A DNA stretch of 47,380 nt from Candidatus Zixiibacteriota bacterium (lineage in GTDB: Bacteria; Zixibacteria; MSB-5A5; JAABVY01; JAHJOQ01): contig JAHJOQ010000012.1 of NCBI GenBank assembly GCA_018820315.1, positions 1 through 47,380 of the forward strand, written 5' to 3'. Below the pieces are notes generated by a model that was not told the origin of the DNA, did no database searches, and worked only from the letters and a program-made list of their open reading frames with translations. Below, piece after piece: positions 7,780 to 16,269 of this stretch. The first letter of the stretch is position 1, and each line of letters starts with the position of its first letter. The position numbers were made by a program, and so were the translations under genes.

Positions 7780-8514
7780 TTAGAAGATAAACTCAACCTT
7801 GTAGGACACCCAGCACGGTACCGGCTGGTTGTTCTGCATGGCGGGAGTCCACTTGCCCCCAAGAGCGGCCTTCTTGGCAGCCTCTTCGAATCCGGCGTTC
7901 GAGCCTGATTCCTTCTCAATGATAGCGTCGCGCACATTGCCTTCTTTATCGACAAGCACACGAATCCAGACTACGCCCGTGATACCCGCCTTGCGAGCCA
8001 TCTCAGGAAAGTCCGGCTCAGGGATAAAGATGGCGGACGGAATTTCCTCCACCGCCACGAATTCATCTGAGGCCGGGAAGAAATCTTCATCGCCGATCTC
8101 GATCACCATACCGTCTCCGTCAGAGCCATCTCCCGTGCCAACGTCCGGCTGGGAGATATCCGCAAGCTGGTCCTGAGTCGCGAGGACAACGTTTTCCTCG
8201 GCTTCCTCATCCGGTACAGGCTCGGGAATACCGATCTTCGGTGCAGCGATTTTTGGAGCGTCGATCTTGACCGCCGGCGGCTTCTTGACAAGCGATGGCG
8301 GCGGAGCCAGATCGGAAATGTCCTTTATCCGGATCACGTTTGTGGTCTCCGGCATAGGATCAGTCAGAATCCATTTGACACTAAACCAGGCACCCATCGC
8401 GAGCAGATGCAAGCCCGCGCCGAAAAGAATCGCGATTGCCATGTTCCGTTGGTAGGTCTTCTTCAGCTCAAAAGCACCATAGTCAACCTTGATTACGCCA
8501 GTTCCCAGCTTCAT
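7780..8514 (-). CDS. TonB-family energy transducer of the ExbBD operon
   Basis: This is a 244-residue inner-membrane-anchored TonB protein. Its N-terminal cytoplasmic segment (VDYGAFELKKTYQRN) is followed by one transmembrane helix (about 24-48) and a spacer rich in Pro, Lys and acidic residues (APPPSLVKKPPAVKIDAPKI, about 70-150). The TonB_C domain (about 155-244) has FPEMARKAGITGVVWIRVLVD, IIEKESGSNAGFEEAAKKAA and the final CWVSYKVEFIF. Its start codon overlaps the stop of the preceding exbD gene by 4 nt (ATGA), indicating translational coupling, and a strong terminator follows. It is the last gene of a six-gene operon. Its outer-membrane partner is not encoded in the window. Confidence 0.92.
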   Translation of the reverse strand: MKLGTGVIKVDYGAFELKKTYQRNMAIAILFGAGLHLLAMGAWFSVKWILTDPMPETTNVIRIKDISDLAPPPSLVKKPPAVKIDAPKIAAPKIGIPEPVPDEEAEENVVLATQDQLADISQPDVGTGDGSDGDGMVIEIGDEDFFPASDEFVAVEEIPSAIFIPEPDFPEMARKAGITGVVWIRVLVDKEGNVRDAIIEKESGSNAGFEEAAKKAALGGKWTPAMQNNQPVPCWVSYKVEFIF

Positions 8515-9113
8515 GAGCCACCCCCTCCCAATAGCGAACCAGACTTAGCCTTCTCTATCTTAGCGTCGTCCTTCGGGTCCCACGGCTTTGTCGAATAGCG
8601 ATACGAGAACGTTGCGCTCTCAGCCAGCACATCCTTATTCGCCTCCCTATAATACGCGACAAATTCTTCGTCTTCTCGGAGAACATATTCAACAACTTCG
8701 ATCTCATCGAGAATGTTAACGAAGTCATTGTATTTCGCGTCAGGATGAATGACAATCAGTGTGCTAAGCTTAGGATTATCCTTGTTAGTGGAATAAAACA
8801 GCGTACGCAGAGAATCCTCCTTGAACTGAATGGGCCCGTCCTCGCATAATGACCACCAATAACCGTCAGCGCCGTCGACATGAACGATCAGAAGATCACA
8901 TTTCTTTATCTTGATCGGCTCATCTGAATCCTCCGGCAGATTGATCTCCATCGCCTGCGGTGCAGCGAAGACGGTGGTGACCATATAGAAGATAAGCAGG
9001 AGGAACGCGATATCGACCATAGGGGTCATATCGATCCTGATCCCTATCCGTCTTTTTTTCTTTTTTCCTTTTCCACCAGAATCCGCTTTTTGCGGAGTGT
9101 CAACTGCTCCCAT
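8511..9113 (-). CDS. exbD: ExbD/TolR-family biopolymer transport protein (long variant)
   Basis: This 200-residue inner-membrane protein carries the ExbD signature: a basic cytoplasmic N-terminus (GKGKKKKRRIGIR), then DMTPMVDIAFLLLIFYMVTT (about 28-47). The aspartate in MVDIAF is the proton-path residue known from ExbD/TolR. The periplasmic domain is longer than usual (about 50-200), with acidic and aromatic insertions and a Gly-rich end (SLLGGGGS). It is the second exbD-like gene in tandem, 17 nt after the first, and overlaps the next TonB start by 4 nt. Paired ExbD paralogs are common where the motor uses an ExbD heterodimer; this is inferred here. Confidence 0.92.
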   Translation of the reverse strand: MGAVDTPQKADSGGKGKKKKRRIGIRIDMTPMVDIAFLLLIFYMVTTVFAAPQAMEINLPEDSDEPIKIKKCDLLIVHVDGADGYWWSLCEDGPIQFKEDSLRTLFYSTNKDNPKLSTLIVIHPDAKYNDFVNILDEIEVVEYVLREDEEFVAYYREANKDVLAESATFSYRYSTKPWDPKDDAKIEKAKSGSLLGGGGS

Positions 9114-9130
9114 CTATCTCACCACCTCTC

Positions 9131-9613
9131 CTAAATATCCGCTTCAGATTCGAATTCAGTCACGATCTGAAATGTCCTGAGGAAGTTCTTCTTGAGAGAT
9201 TCCATTATCGTTTCCATTGTTCCGTACTTGGTGTTCCTGTCGGCCTTCACAATCAGCATCGCTCCCAGCAACCCCTTCTTTGTACGAACCCACTGCACCG
9301 TCTCCCCGACTTGTGAGGCCATAACACTCTCGTCGACGAAGACCGGTATCACTACGGGCTCACCATCGACGATGGTAGTATCCTTCACAACATACTCGAG
9401 GAACACCGAATCATCTTCAGTCACGGTGACGAGGATCTTGCCCTTATCCGGCAGATTGACCTGCGAATGCGAAGTCGGCAGTGTGACCTCCTTCTTCTCC
9501 GGAGGCTTGAACTGCGTAGTGGCCATGTAGAAAATCAACAGCAGGAACGCGATATCGACCATAGGCGTCATATCGAGTGTGATGTTGACTCTACGTTTCT
9601 TCTTAATCTTCAT
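9131..9613 (-). CDS. exbD: ExbD/TolR-family biopolymer transport protein
   Basis: This is a 160-residue protein with a short basic N-terminus (MKIKKKRRVNI), one transmembrane helix carrying DMTPMVDIAFLLLIFYMATT (about 14-33) and a periplasmic domain. The conserved aspartate in VDIAF is present. It starts 3 nt after the ExbB stop with its ribosome site inside the exbB end, typical of a tightly coupled motor operon. It is closer to standard ExbD length than its downstream paralog and differs strongly from it outside the membrane segment. Confidence 0.93.
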   Translation of the reverse strand: MKIKKKRRVNITLDMTPMVDIAFLLLIFYMATTQFKPPEKKEVTLPTSHSQVNLPDKGKILVTVTEDDSVFLEYVVKDTTIVDGEPVVIPVFVDESVMASQVGETVQWVRTKKGLLGAMLIVKADRNTKYGTMETIMESLKKNFLRTFQIVTEFESEADI

Positions 9614-9616
9614 ACC

Positions 9617-10342
9617 TTACTTCACCTCTTTAGCTTTGATAAGCTGCAGAATCTCGTATGAAGCTTCATCGACCGTGTAGTTGAAGCTGTCGACCTTGTT
9701 CACGAAAAAGTTGTACGCTACAATACCAACGATGGCGTTGAAGAGACCACCGGCTGTATTGACCAGTGCCTCGGAAATACCGGTAGCAAGACTTGTGGCG
9801 TCGATAACACCGCCCGATGCGTGACCGGTGGCGTTGAACGCGCGGATCATACCAATGGTTGTTCCAAGAAGCCCTACCATCGTGGCAATCGATGCAATCG
9901 AGGAGAGCACGATCAGGTTACGTTCCAACAGCGGAACTTCAAGAGCGTTTGCCTCTTCGATGGCTCTCTGCGTCTCTTCGAGTTTTTTTTCGGATGTTAT
10001 ACCGGAATCCCTTATCTGGCCATAACGATCGATACCTGCACGGAGAACATTCGCGCAGGATCCTCGCTGCTTGTCGCAGGCCGCGAGCGCGCCACCGAAG
10101 TCGCCTTCCTGAACAAGCGTGACCACTTTCTTGAAGAACGATTGAATGGATGCTCTTCCCTTTGCCTTGCGCAGGGATATCAGTCTTTCAGCAATAAACG
10201 ACAAGAGCATTACTGACAATGCAATCAGGATTGCAACGAGCGGGCCACCCTCCTGCAAATAGGCTGGCAGCTGAGTCCAGATGATAAAGCCTGTTGCGAG
10301 CGAGACCACCAAAACGATCGTTACGAATACAGACTGTTTCAC
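9617..10342 (-). CDS. exbB: ExbB/MotA/TolQ-family proton channel protein
   Basis: This is a 241-residue protein with an N-terminal transmembrane helix (about 6-24), a second (about 33-53), a cytoplasmic helical domain, and the paired C-terminal helices of the MotA/TolQ/ExbB fold (about 143-166 and 190-215). Diagnostic residues include LLERNLIVLSSIASIATMVGLLGTTIGMIRAF and SLATGISEALVNTAGGLFNAIVGIVAYNFF. It forms the pentameric stator of the proton-driven TonB motor with ExbD. It sits in the order TPR, four-TM protein, ExbB, ExbD, ExbD, TonB. The ribosome site GGAGG lies just before the ATG. Confidence 0.94.
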   Translation of the reverse strand: MKQSVFVTIVLVVSLATGFIIWTQLPAYLQEGGPLVAILIALSVMLLSFIAERLISLRKAKGRASIQSFFKKVVTLVQEGDFGGALAACDKQRGSCANVLRAGIDRYGQIRDSGITSEKKLEETQRAIEEANALEVPLLERNLIVLSSIASIATMVGLLGTTIGMIRAFNATGHASGGVIDATSLATGISEALVNTAGGLFNAIVGIVAYNFFVNKVDSFNYTVDEASYEILQLIKAKEVK

Positions 10343-10399
10343 GATTTATCTCCTCCAGAAACTACGTGAATTTTATTCCATTACTAAAGCCCACCTCGC

Positions 10400-11128
10400 C
10401 TACAAATCGTTCGACTTGACGCAATTAACAATCAAGCTCGCAAAAGTAAGCCAAAGTGCAGGCTGAGCAAAGGCCCAGAAAGTTACGATGTTGAACCGCG
10501 GTCCGAGCCCGCGAACCATATAGATGTTCGAAATCTCCTCTCCAAACGGAATTGTAATGCCCACGATAAGGTAGGCGAAAAGTCCAAACCAGGCTATTAG
10601 CGGAAGATACTGCCAACCCAGAACGTGCTTCAAACGAGACAGTCCGGCTTCTCTGTCCTTGGAAGGCATGTACAACATCACAAGTGTCAGAACGCCGAAT
10701 AGCACGCTCGCTACTGCTAACCCCGTAAATACGTAAACCAGAACTGCGAACATGCCAGAGAAATTAGACAGAACCCCCATCAAATCCGAGATTGCCGAGA
10801 AAGTAGTCACCCCCACGATCTTTCTATCTCCGTAGATCGAGCTGACCGAGAACCAGGGCAAAAGGCTCCCGGCTATCAGTCCGAGGGATGTCAGTGTCAG
10901 GACAATCTTGTTTGAGGTTGGCAGAAGATTCTTGGCTACTTCGGTGCCACTGCGTATAGACGAGTAATGGGACTTACCGTAGTCCTCCACCGCCTGTTCG
11001 TGAAGTTTCTTCTCCTCCTCAGACTTAAAAAACTTCTTGACCTTAGATCCATAGACATCGAACCCGATGTACTTGTACCTGAGATCAGAGCCTTCCGCTG
11101 ATGATTCCTTTGATTCGTTTTGTACCAT
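10400..11128 (-). CDS. Four-TM membrane protein of the TonB operon, unknown function
   Basis: This 242-residue protein has a charged cytoplasmic N-terminus (about 1-68) with YKYIGFDVYGSKVKKFFKSEEEKK, then four hydrophobic helices (about 75-95, 120-148, 172-195 and 215-235). I recognise no named family; the N-terminal motif is typical of small proteins co-encoded with ExbBD in FCB genomes (impression only). It lies 20 nt after the TPR gene and 57 nt before exbB on the same strand, so it is very likely in the operon and may help assemble the motor. Confidence 0.82.
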   Translation of the reverse strand: MVQNESKESSAEGSDLRYKYIGFDVYGSKVKKFFKSEEEKKLHEQAVEDYGKSHYSSIRSGTEVAKNLLPTSNKIVLTLTSLGLIAGSLLPWFSVSSIYGDRKIVGVTTFSAISDLMGVLSNFSGMFAVLVYVFTGLAVASVLFGVLTLVMLYMPSKDREAGLSRLKHVLGWQYLPLIAWFGLFAYLIVGITIPFGEEISNIYMVRGLGPRFNIVTFWAFAQPALWLTFASLIVNCVKSNDL

Positions 11129-11148
11129 AGATGATTCCCAAGTTTCAC

Positions 11149-12927
11149 TTAGTACGCGTCCAGAGCCTCCTGAACGCTTGGTTTTAATTCATTCAGAGTT
11201 TTGGAATTGGGATCACAACGCAATCCCTTGTTTATCCAGTTCATTGATTTCTCATATTGTTTGGCTAACGCATATCCCTGCGCGATCCACGTCACCACAT
11301 CCTTGTCGTCACAGTCCGCCATCTCAAACGCCATCATCTGGTTGTATGACTTCATCAAATGAGTGACGGCACTGTTCCCATCCGGCGGTTTTGATACAAG
11401 ATATGTGAATCCGATCCACTTCTCAGCTTCGTATGTGGTCGAATCGCAGGCTCCCCACTTCTCGTAAAACTCACGGCTCTCGTCGTACTTCTTCTGCTGC
11501 GAAAGACTCGAAGCGATCAGCTTGTTGACATCGCAGTTTTCAGGGTCAAGCGCAGTAACTCTCTTGAGATAGTCCGCCGTCATTCCCCAGTCTTTCATTC
11601 GCATGTAACAGTACGCTGCATTAAGCCAGGAGCGGGCATTTGTGGTATCCAGCGCTATTTTCCTCTCGAAAGTCGCGAGCGCAGGCACATAGGCAGTTGA
11701 GTCAAACTTGCCGAGATAGTAATAGTTGAATCCGATATCATTCAGCCAGGAAACATCACTGGAATCGAGTGACCAGGCTCTTTCAAAATCTGCCGCAGCC
11801 TCAGTCCTCGACAGCGAGTCTGACATTCCGGCATATGCTTTCGCCCTTTCATAAAACATAGCGGCGTCATCCTTGGTCCACTCGTAACCAGGATCCTCAG
11901 CGAGCAGGTTCTTTTCATACTCAAGCAGTCTCTCGACAGCCTTGTCAAACTGTCCCGCCTTGGCATACATCTTTCCGACATCCAGAGCGAGGTCGCCACG
12001 TACATATCCTGCCGTCATAGCCGATTCGAAATGCTGCACTGCGCTGTCGGCATAGCCGAGCGCCTGGAATGCTTTGGCAATATAATACTCAGCCTCACCA
12101 GCTTCATCGGTCAGCCCGATAAACTTCCGGAACATCCAGATTGAACTCGTATACTTCTGAACTGCCGCCTGCTGATCTTTTGAAGACATCGCAGCAAGTA
12201 TGTATATCTTTCCGGCGAGATTGTATGCTTCCACATATCCTGAATCAAGCCTGATGGCATTGCCCAAATCACCGAGAGCCTTGGTATATTCTCGTTGTGC
12301 AACATATGATTTGCCGAGCCGGAAGTAGAGCTTTTCGTTCAGCGAATCGCACTCTGTCAGCACTTTTGTATAGGAAGTGATTGCCAGTGCATATGCGCCT
12401 TTCTCGTAGTTTGCATCGCCAAGATGCATCGAGTATTCGCAATTTCCAGGATCGAGAAACTGAGCGGTCCGGAATTTCTTGTCCGCCTGGCTGTAGTCCT
12501 TCAAATAGAGGTAATAATATCCGAGCCCGTCCTCGAACATCGCCTTCTCTTCGTCCTTCTTGGCCTTACTCAGCCCTGTTTCGAAGTACCCTTTCGCCTC
12601 TTCGAGTCTGGTAGAGTCCTTGACGACGAGCATGCCGAGGTTGTAGAGTGAAGGAAGGTGCTTATCTTTGATCTTAAGTGCCTTCTTGTAGAACTCTTCG
12701 GCTTTGGCGTTTTTGAGCATCTTCTCGTAGCAAGTGCCGATGAAGTATGGAAGGTCTGCGTCCCTCTTCTTCTTCTCCATCTGACCGGTTGCTTTCTCGA
12801 TAGCCTCATTGAGCTTGCCCTGCTCATAAAGCTGGGTCAGCTCTGACGGCACTCCCGCCGACTTAGCAGAAATAGGCAGAAACACCAACAACGCGGTTAC
12901 AATAGATATTATCCTGAAGGCTCTCAT
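11149..12927 (-). CDS. Exported TPR-repeat protein, first gene of the ExbBD-TonB operon
   Basis: This 592-residue protein is built almost entirely of tetratricopeptide repeats (about residues 30-585; units such as PSLYNLGMLVVKDSTRLEEAKGYF and WLNAAYCYMRMKDWGMTADYL). An N-terminal signal peptide (RIISIVTALLVFLPISAKSAG) places it in the periplasm or outer-membrane face. I chose the ATG at 12927 because AGAGGAAACC precedes it and the signal peptide starts there; the longer frame adds ten residues with no site. It heads the motor operon behind a good promoter and could scaffold the TonB complex or an attached secretion or import machine. TPR sequence alone does not give the partner. Confidence 0.88.
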   Translation of the reverse strand: MRAFRIISIVTALLVFLPISAKSAGVPSELTQLYEQGKLNEAIEKATGQMEKKKRDADLPYFIGTCYEKMLKNAKAEEFYKKALKIKDKHLPSLYNLGMLVVKDSTRLEEAKGYFETGLSKAKKDEEKAMFEDGLGYYYLYLKDYSQADKKFRTAQFLDPGNCEYSMHLGDANYEKGAYALAITSYTKVLTECDSLNEKLYFRLGKSYVAQREYTKALGDLGNAIRLDSGYVEAYNLAGKIYILAAMSSKDQQAAVQKYTSSIWMFRKFIGLTDEAGEAEYYIAKAFQALGYADSAVQHFESAMTAGYVRGDLALDVGKMYAKAGQFDKAVERLLEYEKNLLAEDPGYEWTKDDAAMFYERAKAYAGMSDSLSRTEAAADFERAWSLDSSDVSWLNDIGFNYYYLGKFDSTAYVPALATFERKIALDTTNARSWLNAAYCYMRMKDWGMTADYLKRVTALDPENCDVNKLIASSLSQQKKYDESREFYEKWGACDSTTYEAEKWIGFTYLVSKPPDGNSAVTHLMKSYNQMMAFEMADCDDKDVVTWIAQGYALAKQYEKSMNWINKGLRCDPNSKTLNELKPSVQEALDAY

Positions 12928-12984
12928 TTGGTTTCCTCTGCTGATCGCTTGCGTCAAGCGGATGTCACACTACACAGAATAATA

Positions 12985-13013
12985 TGTATATGCAAACTGT
13001 TCCGCCAAGTCAA
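12985..13013 (-). promoter_or_regulatory. Sigma70-like promoter of the ExbBD-TonB operon
   Basis: On the minus strand, TTGACT (13008-13013), a 17-nt spacer and TATACA (12985-12990) lie about 58 nt upstream of the first gene. Two GCTTGAC matches nearby (12950-12962 and here) could be alternative -35 boxes. Confidence 0.6.
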
Positions 13014-13049
13014 GCGTTTTCACAATCCATATATGCTTCCGCAGTTTGT

Positions 13050-13268
13050 CTAATCCTCGCCTGTGTCCCGATACCTGAGCATCGATCTGGGCTTTGATTT
13101 GTGAGTCATTATCTTCACCCTGATAATCACATACAGGGCGATCACGATCCCGATCCCGATCCTCATCTTCAGGTCGAACTCCAGAAAAAGCCCGCTTACT
13201 ATGGCAATTCCGAAAAGCAGAATGATCGAAATCGCCACGTATGAGATTATACGACCAGGGTCAATCAT
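13050..13268 (-). CDS. Small two-TM membrane protein
   Basis: This is a 72-residue protein with two predicted transmembrane helices (about 8-28 and 36-52: YVAISIILLFGIAIVSGLF and IGIGIVIALYVIIRV) and a short basic/acidic tail (SKPRSMLRYRDTGED). An excellent AGGAGGT ribosome site lies 6 nt before the ATG. Small proteins of this type are common in FCB genomes without known function. It is 264 nt downstream of the helicase gene, with a hairpin between, so it probably has its own promoter. Confidence 0.75.
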   Translation of the reverse strand: MIDPGRIISYVAISIILLFGIAIVSGLFLEFDLKMRIGIGIVIALYVIIRVKIMTHKSKPRSMLRYRDTGED

Positions 13269-13439
13269 TTTTCACCTCCTAGGGATTATACACGCCGCAT
13301 GGCCTGCTATTCCCGGAGCGATGCTCTACTCCATCAACGTTATCCAAAAAACGTGCCGGAAGCCAGCGCCAATTCACTTAGGTTAAGTTATTACAAAACA
13401 ACATATTACAATATAGCCATGAGGCCAGCCGCAGATTTG

Positions 13440-13465
13440 CGCAGGATTGCCGCGCAGATCCTGCG
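13440..13465 (-). terminator. Hairpin downstream of the helicase gene, possible terminator
   Basis: CGCAGGAT (13440-13447) and ATCCTGCG (13458-13465) form a perfect 8-bp stem with a 10-nt loop, 70 nt past the helicase stop on the minus strand. There is no good T-run, so termination is uncertain. Confidence 0.4.
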
Positions 13466-13534
13466 TTTGACAGGGAACTTCCACGGCTAAATTCCTCAGG
13501 ATGCTTAAGATCACCGCGTGTTCCTTGCGCTTCA

Positions 13535-16264
13535 TCAGGTGCCCTGCAGGAAATCGACCGCGTTTTCCACCTCCTCCCAGGATGACGCTATCTCGATCTC
13601 GGATGGGACCGAGTTAAGGAATACCTGTCCGAACGAGGATTTCACAAGGCGGTTGTCAGTTACAATAATCACTCCCTGATCAGTGCTGGATCTTATGAGT
13701 CGTCCGAAACCCTGTTTGAATCTCAAAACCGCCGATGGAAGGGAGTATGACACAAACGAATTGGCTCCCTTTTTCTCAACGAGTTCCATCCGCGCAGAAT
13801 CAATCGGATCGCCCGGCACCGAAAATGGTAGCCGCGTGATCACCAGCACTTCAAGTAGCTTGCCGGGAAGATCTACTCCCTGCCAAAAACTTTCGGTACC
13901 GAACAGGATCGCCGGTCTGAGCTGCACGAAATCGTGGAGAGCCTTATCAGCCGAATCGGCCCCTTCCTGAACCAGTAGTTTTGGAAATTGGCCAGCCAGA
14001 TCACGCACGGTCTGCTGCAATGTCTGATAGGAAGTGAACAGCACCAATGTATTCGTCTCGACCTTACGGAATAGAGTTCGGAGAAAGCCGGATAGCTTCT
14101 TCTGGTAGTAATCGCTCCGTGGAGAGGGCAGATATGCACTGCACACAAACCTGACCTGTGACCGAAAGTCGTACGAGCTTCCAAACACGGCTGTTCTCTT
14201 TGCTTCCGACGGTATCCTGTCAAGGCCGAGACGTTCCTCGATATATTCAAAACTGCGCTCTACCGTCATGGTCGCCGACGTCAATAGGAGTCTCTGATAT
14301 TTTTCGTAGACCAGTTTGTTCAGCATCTCTCCGATTTCGACAGGCGCAATCTTGACCGAGCACCACCCCGACGGCGTTACCTCCAGCCATCGCACCCATT
14401 TATCATCCTCCCGCTCGCGCAGGTTGTCTATGTGAGCGCAGAACCCGCGAACAGACGCAATCACATTCTGAATCGATTCCGCTTCGACTACCTCATCAGT
14501 CTCGAGCTCCGATGGATCGAGTTGCTGCAGCAATCTTGTCATTGTCTGCTCCAGATTCCGAAAGACATCGTGGAGCTCTGAGAGAATGGGAATGATCTTG
14601 TCGAGAAGCGGGTGCTGTGCGACCAGCCTGTCTCTGCGCGAATACCCGGATGGAATAAGCCTGTAATCAGCTACATACTTATCAATTGTTATGAATAGCG
14701 AGTTGATTGCCGAATGAGCTTCAGCAATCAGAGCACTGCAATCGGAGCCTGCTTTCTGAGCCGTCTTGACAGCAGTTTCATCATCAGTCGCGCGGACGAT
14801 CATGCCCGTCACAGTCTGTAGCCGGTCCGGCATCGCCGGATCGCGCGATTCGAGCGGATCGAATATAGACGATAGTGTCGAGCGGGAGAGTTCTCCCGTG
14901 AGGCTGTCCGTGGCAACCCGTTCTATCTGGTGAGCTTCATCGAATACGATCACGCTCGGTTTGCCGAGAATCTCCGATTCAGATAGCAGATCCGAGAAAA
15001 AGAGAGCATGGTTAGTGACGATTACGTCAGATTTGGCTGCCGCCTTTCGCGCTCTGAAAAAGAAGCAGTCGCGATAGTGAGCACACATTGGCCCGGGACA
15101 GAATCCAGCATCACAATCAACCTCTCTCTTAACCTCGCGCGACAAGCCCCCAAGCTCGGAAAGATCGCCGGACTGCGAAAGGTCCTTCCAGATCAGAACA
15201 GACGCCATCTCCAGGAGTTGCCTTGAGTCGAAGAGGCGCGATGCATTCGCCCGCGCAATATGCATCTTGAGAAGGCAAAGGTAGTTCGAGCGACCCTTGA
15301 GAAGCAGTGATGAGAAGCTCGTATTGGTCAGTTTCTCTGCCTGCACGAGGTCTTTGTAGTAGAGCTGGTTCTGAAGATTGCGTGTGTGTGTGGAGACCAC
15401 AACTCCGGCCAAATGTTGCAGACTGTAGAGAAGTGATGGGATGAGGTACGCCAGCGACTTCCCGGTGCCCGTGCCCGCTTCTGCAAGAAAACATTCATCA
15501 CTGCTGAGCGCGCGAAGGAACTGCCGCGCGAACTTCACCTGTTCGGGACGGCGCTCATAACCGGGGATGATCTCGGCGGCACGCCCCTCTTGCGAGAAAA
15601 TCGATACGACAGACTTGTCAGAGAAATCTATGGATTGGCCTCCAGCATCTCGATCACCGGTTCTGATATTGTCCGGCAGACGGTAGATCTCATCCGTACG
15701 CCGCACCGCAACCCGGCTCAGCTTGCCGAGCCATTCAGTCACCGCGGGCATCTCCATCGACAGTAGCATCGCCACATCCTGTTTCGACTTCAGTTCGAGA
15801 GAGGCGACGAATGTCGACAGATCGCGCAGCACTATCGCAGCGGGATCGTCCGTGAAGGAATCGCCGGCAGGGACATAGATACTCAGGAACTCCAGCAGCT
15901 CGGTCAGGTTGCGAAATGTCTTTCCCGGAATGAAGAGCCGCACAATTTCCGATATTTCGAGGAGACGCCTTCGGTTGTTTGTGTGATAAGTTTCCAGTAT
16001 GTCGGTCGGCCAGAACTCTTCGAGCTCCCAAAAGGAGAACATTACCAGTGATCCGTCTCCCACAAGCTCCGTGAATTTATCCCACTGCGGCCTGTTCTTG
16101 ACACTGTCGCGGCCAGTGAGGCGAGTCAAGGTAAACGACCGCTTCTCTTTCGCTGTCATGTGATGATAGACCGTGCATGTCAGTGTGTAGACTTCCATCC
16201 TCACGCCAAGTTCGACACTGCGCTTGAGAGAAGCCGTTACAAGATCGGAATACTGAATACTCAT
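13535..16264 (-). CDS. DinG/XPD-type Fe-S ATP-dependent helicase with degenerate exonuclease domain
   Basis: This 909-residue superfamily-2 helicase probably acts in DNA repair or replication. Walker A is AEAGTGTGKS (261-270), the DEAH box VFDEAH (440-445), and the nucleic-acid motif VIVTNHALFFSDLL is present. Cysteines at 330, 389, 394 and 400 fit the [4Fe-4S] cluster site between motifs I and II. The C-terminal half has TSATMTVE, ILFGTESFWQGVDLPG (motif V) and FKQGFGRLIRS (motif VI). Residues about 1-180 resemble a DnaQ-like exonuclease by pattern (a LLEISEIVRLFIPG segment), but the catalytic DEDD acids are mostly missing. It starts 5 nt after a lipoprotein gene. Function in the DinG family is well supported; the exact substrate is unknown. 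Confidence 0.92.
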   Translation of the reverse strand: MSIQYSDLVTASLKRSVELGVRMEVYTLTCTVYHHMTAKEKRSFTLTRLTGRDSVKNRPQWDKFTELVGDGSLVMFSFWELEEFWPTDILETYHTNNRRRLLEISEIVRLFIPGKTFRNLTELLEFLSIYVPAGDSFTDDPAAIVLRDLSTFVASLELKSKQDVAMLLSMEMPAVTEWLGKLSRVAVRRTDEIYRLPDNIRTGDRDAGGQSIDFSDKSVVSIFSQEGRAAEIIPGYERRPEQVKFARQFLRALSSDECFLAEAGTGTGKSLAYLIPSLLYSLQHLAGVVVSTHTRNLQNQLYYKDLVQAEKLTNTSFSSLLLKGRSNYLCLLKMHIARANASRLFDSRQLLEMASVLIWKDLSQSGDLSELGGLSREVKREVDCDAGFCPGPMCAHYRDCFFFRARKAAAKSDVIVTNHALFFSDLLSESEILGKPSVIVFDEAHQIERVATDSLTGELSRSTLSSIFDPLESRDPAMPDRLQTVTGMIVRATDDETAVKTAQKAGSDCSALIAEAHSAINSLFITIDKYVADYRLIPSGYSRRDRLVAQHPLLDKIIPILSELHDVFRNLEQTMTRLLQQLDPSELETDEVVEAESIQNVIASVRGFCAHIDNLREREDDKWVRWLEVTPSGWCSVKIAPVEIGEMLNKLVYEKYQRLLLTSATMTVERSFEYIEERLGLDRIPSEAKRTAVFGSSYDFRSQVRFVCSAYLPSPRSDYYQKKLSGFLRTLFRKVETNTLVLFTSYQTLQQTVRDLAGQFPKLLVQEGADSADKALHDFVQLRPAILFGTESFWQGVDLPGKLLEVLVITRLPFSVPGDPIDSARMELVEKKGANSFVSYSLPSAVLRFKQGFGRLIRSSTDQGVIIVTDNRLVKSSFGQVFLNSVPSEIEIASSWEEVENAVDFLQGT

Positions 16265-16269
16265 TCGAT

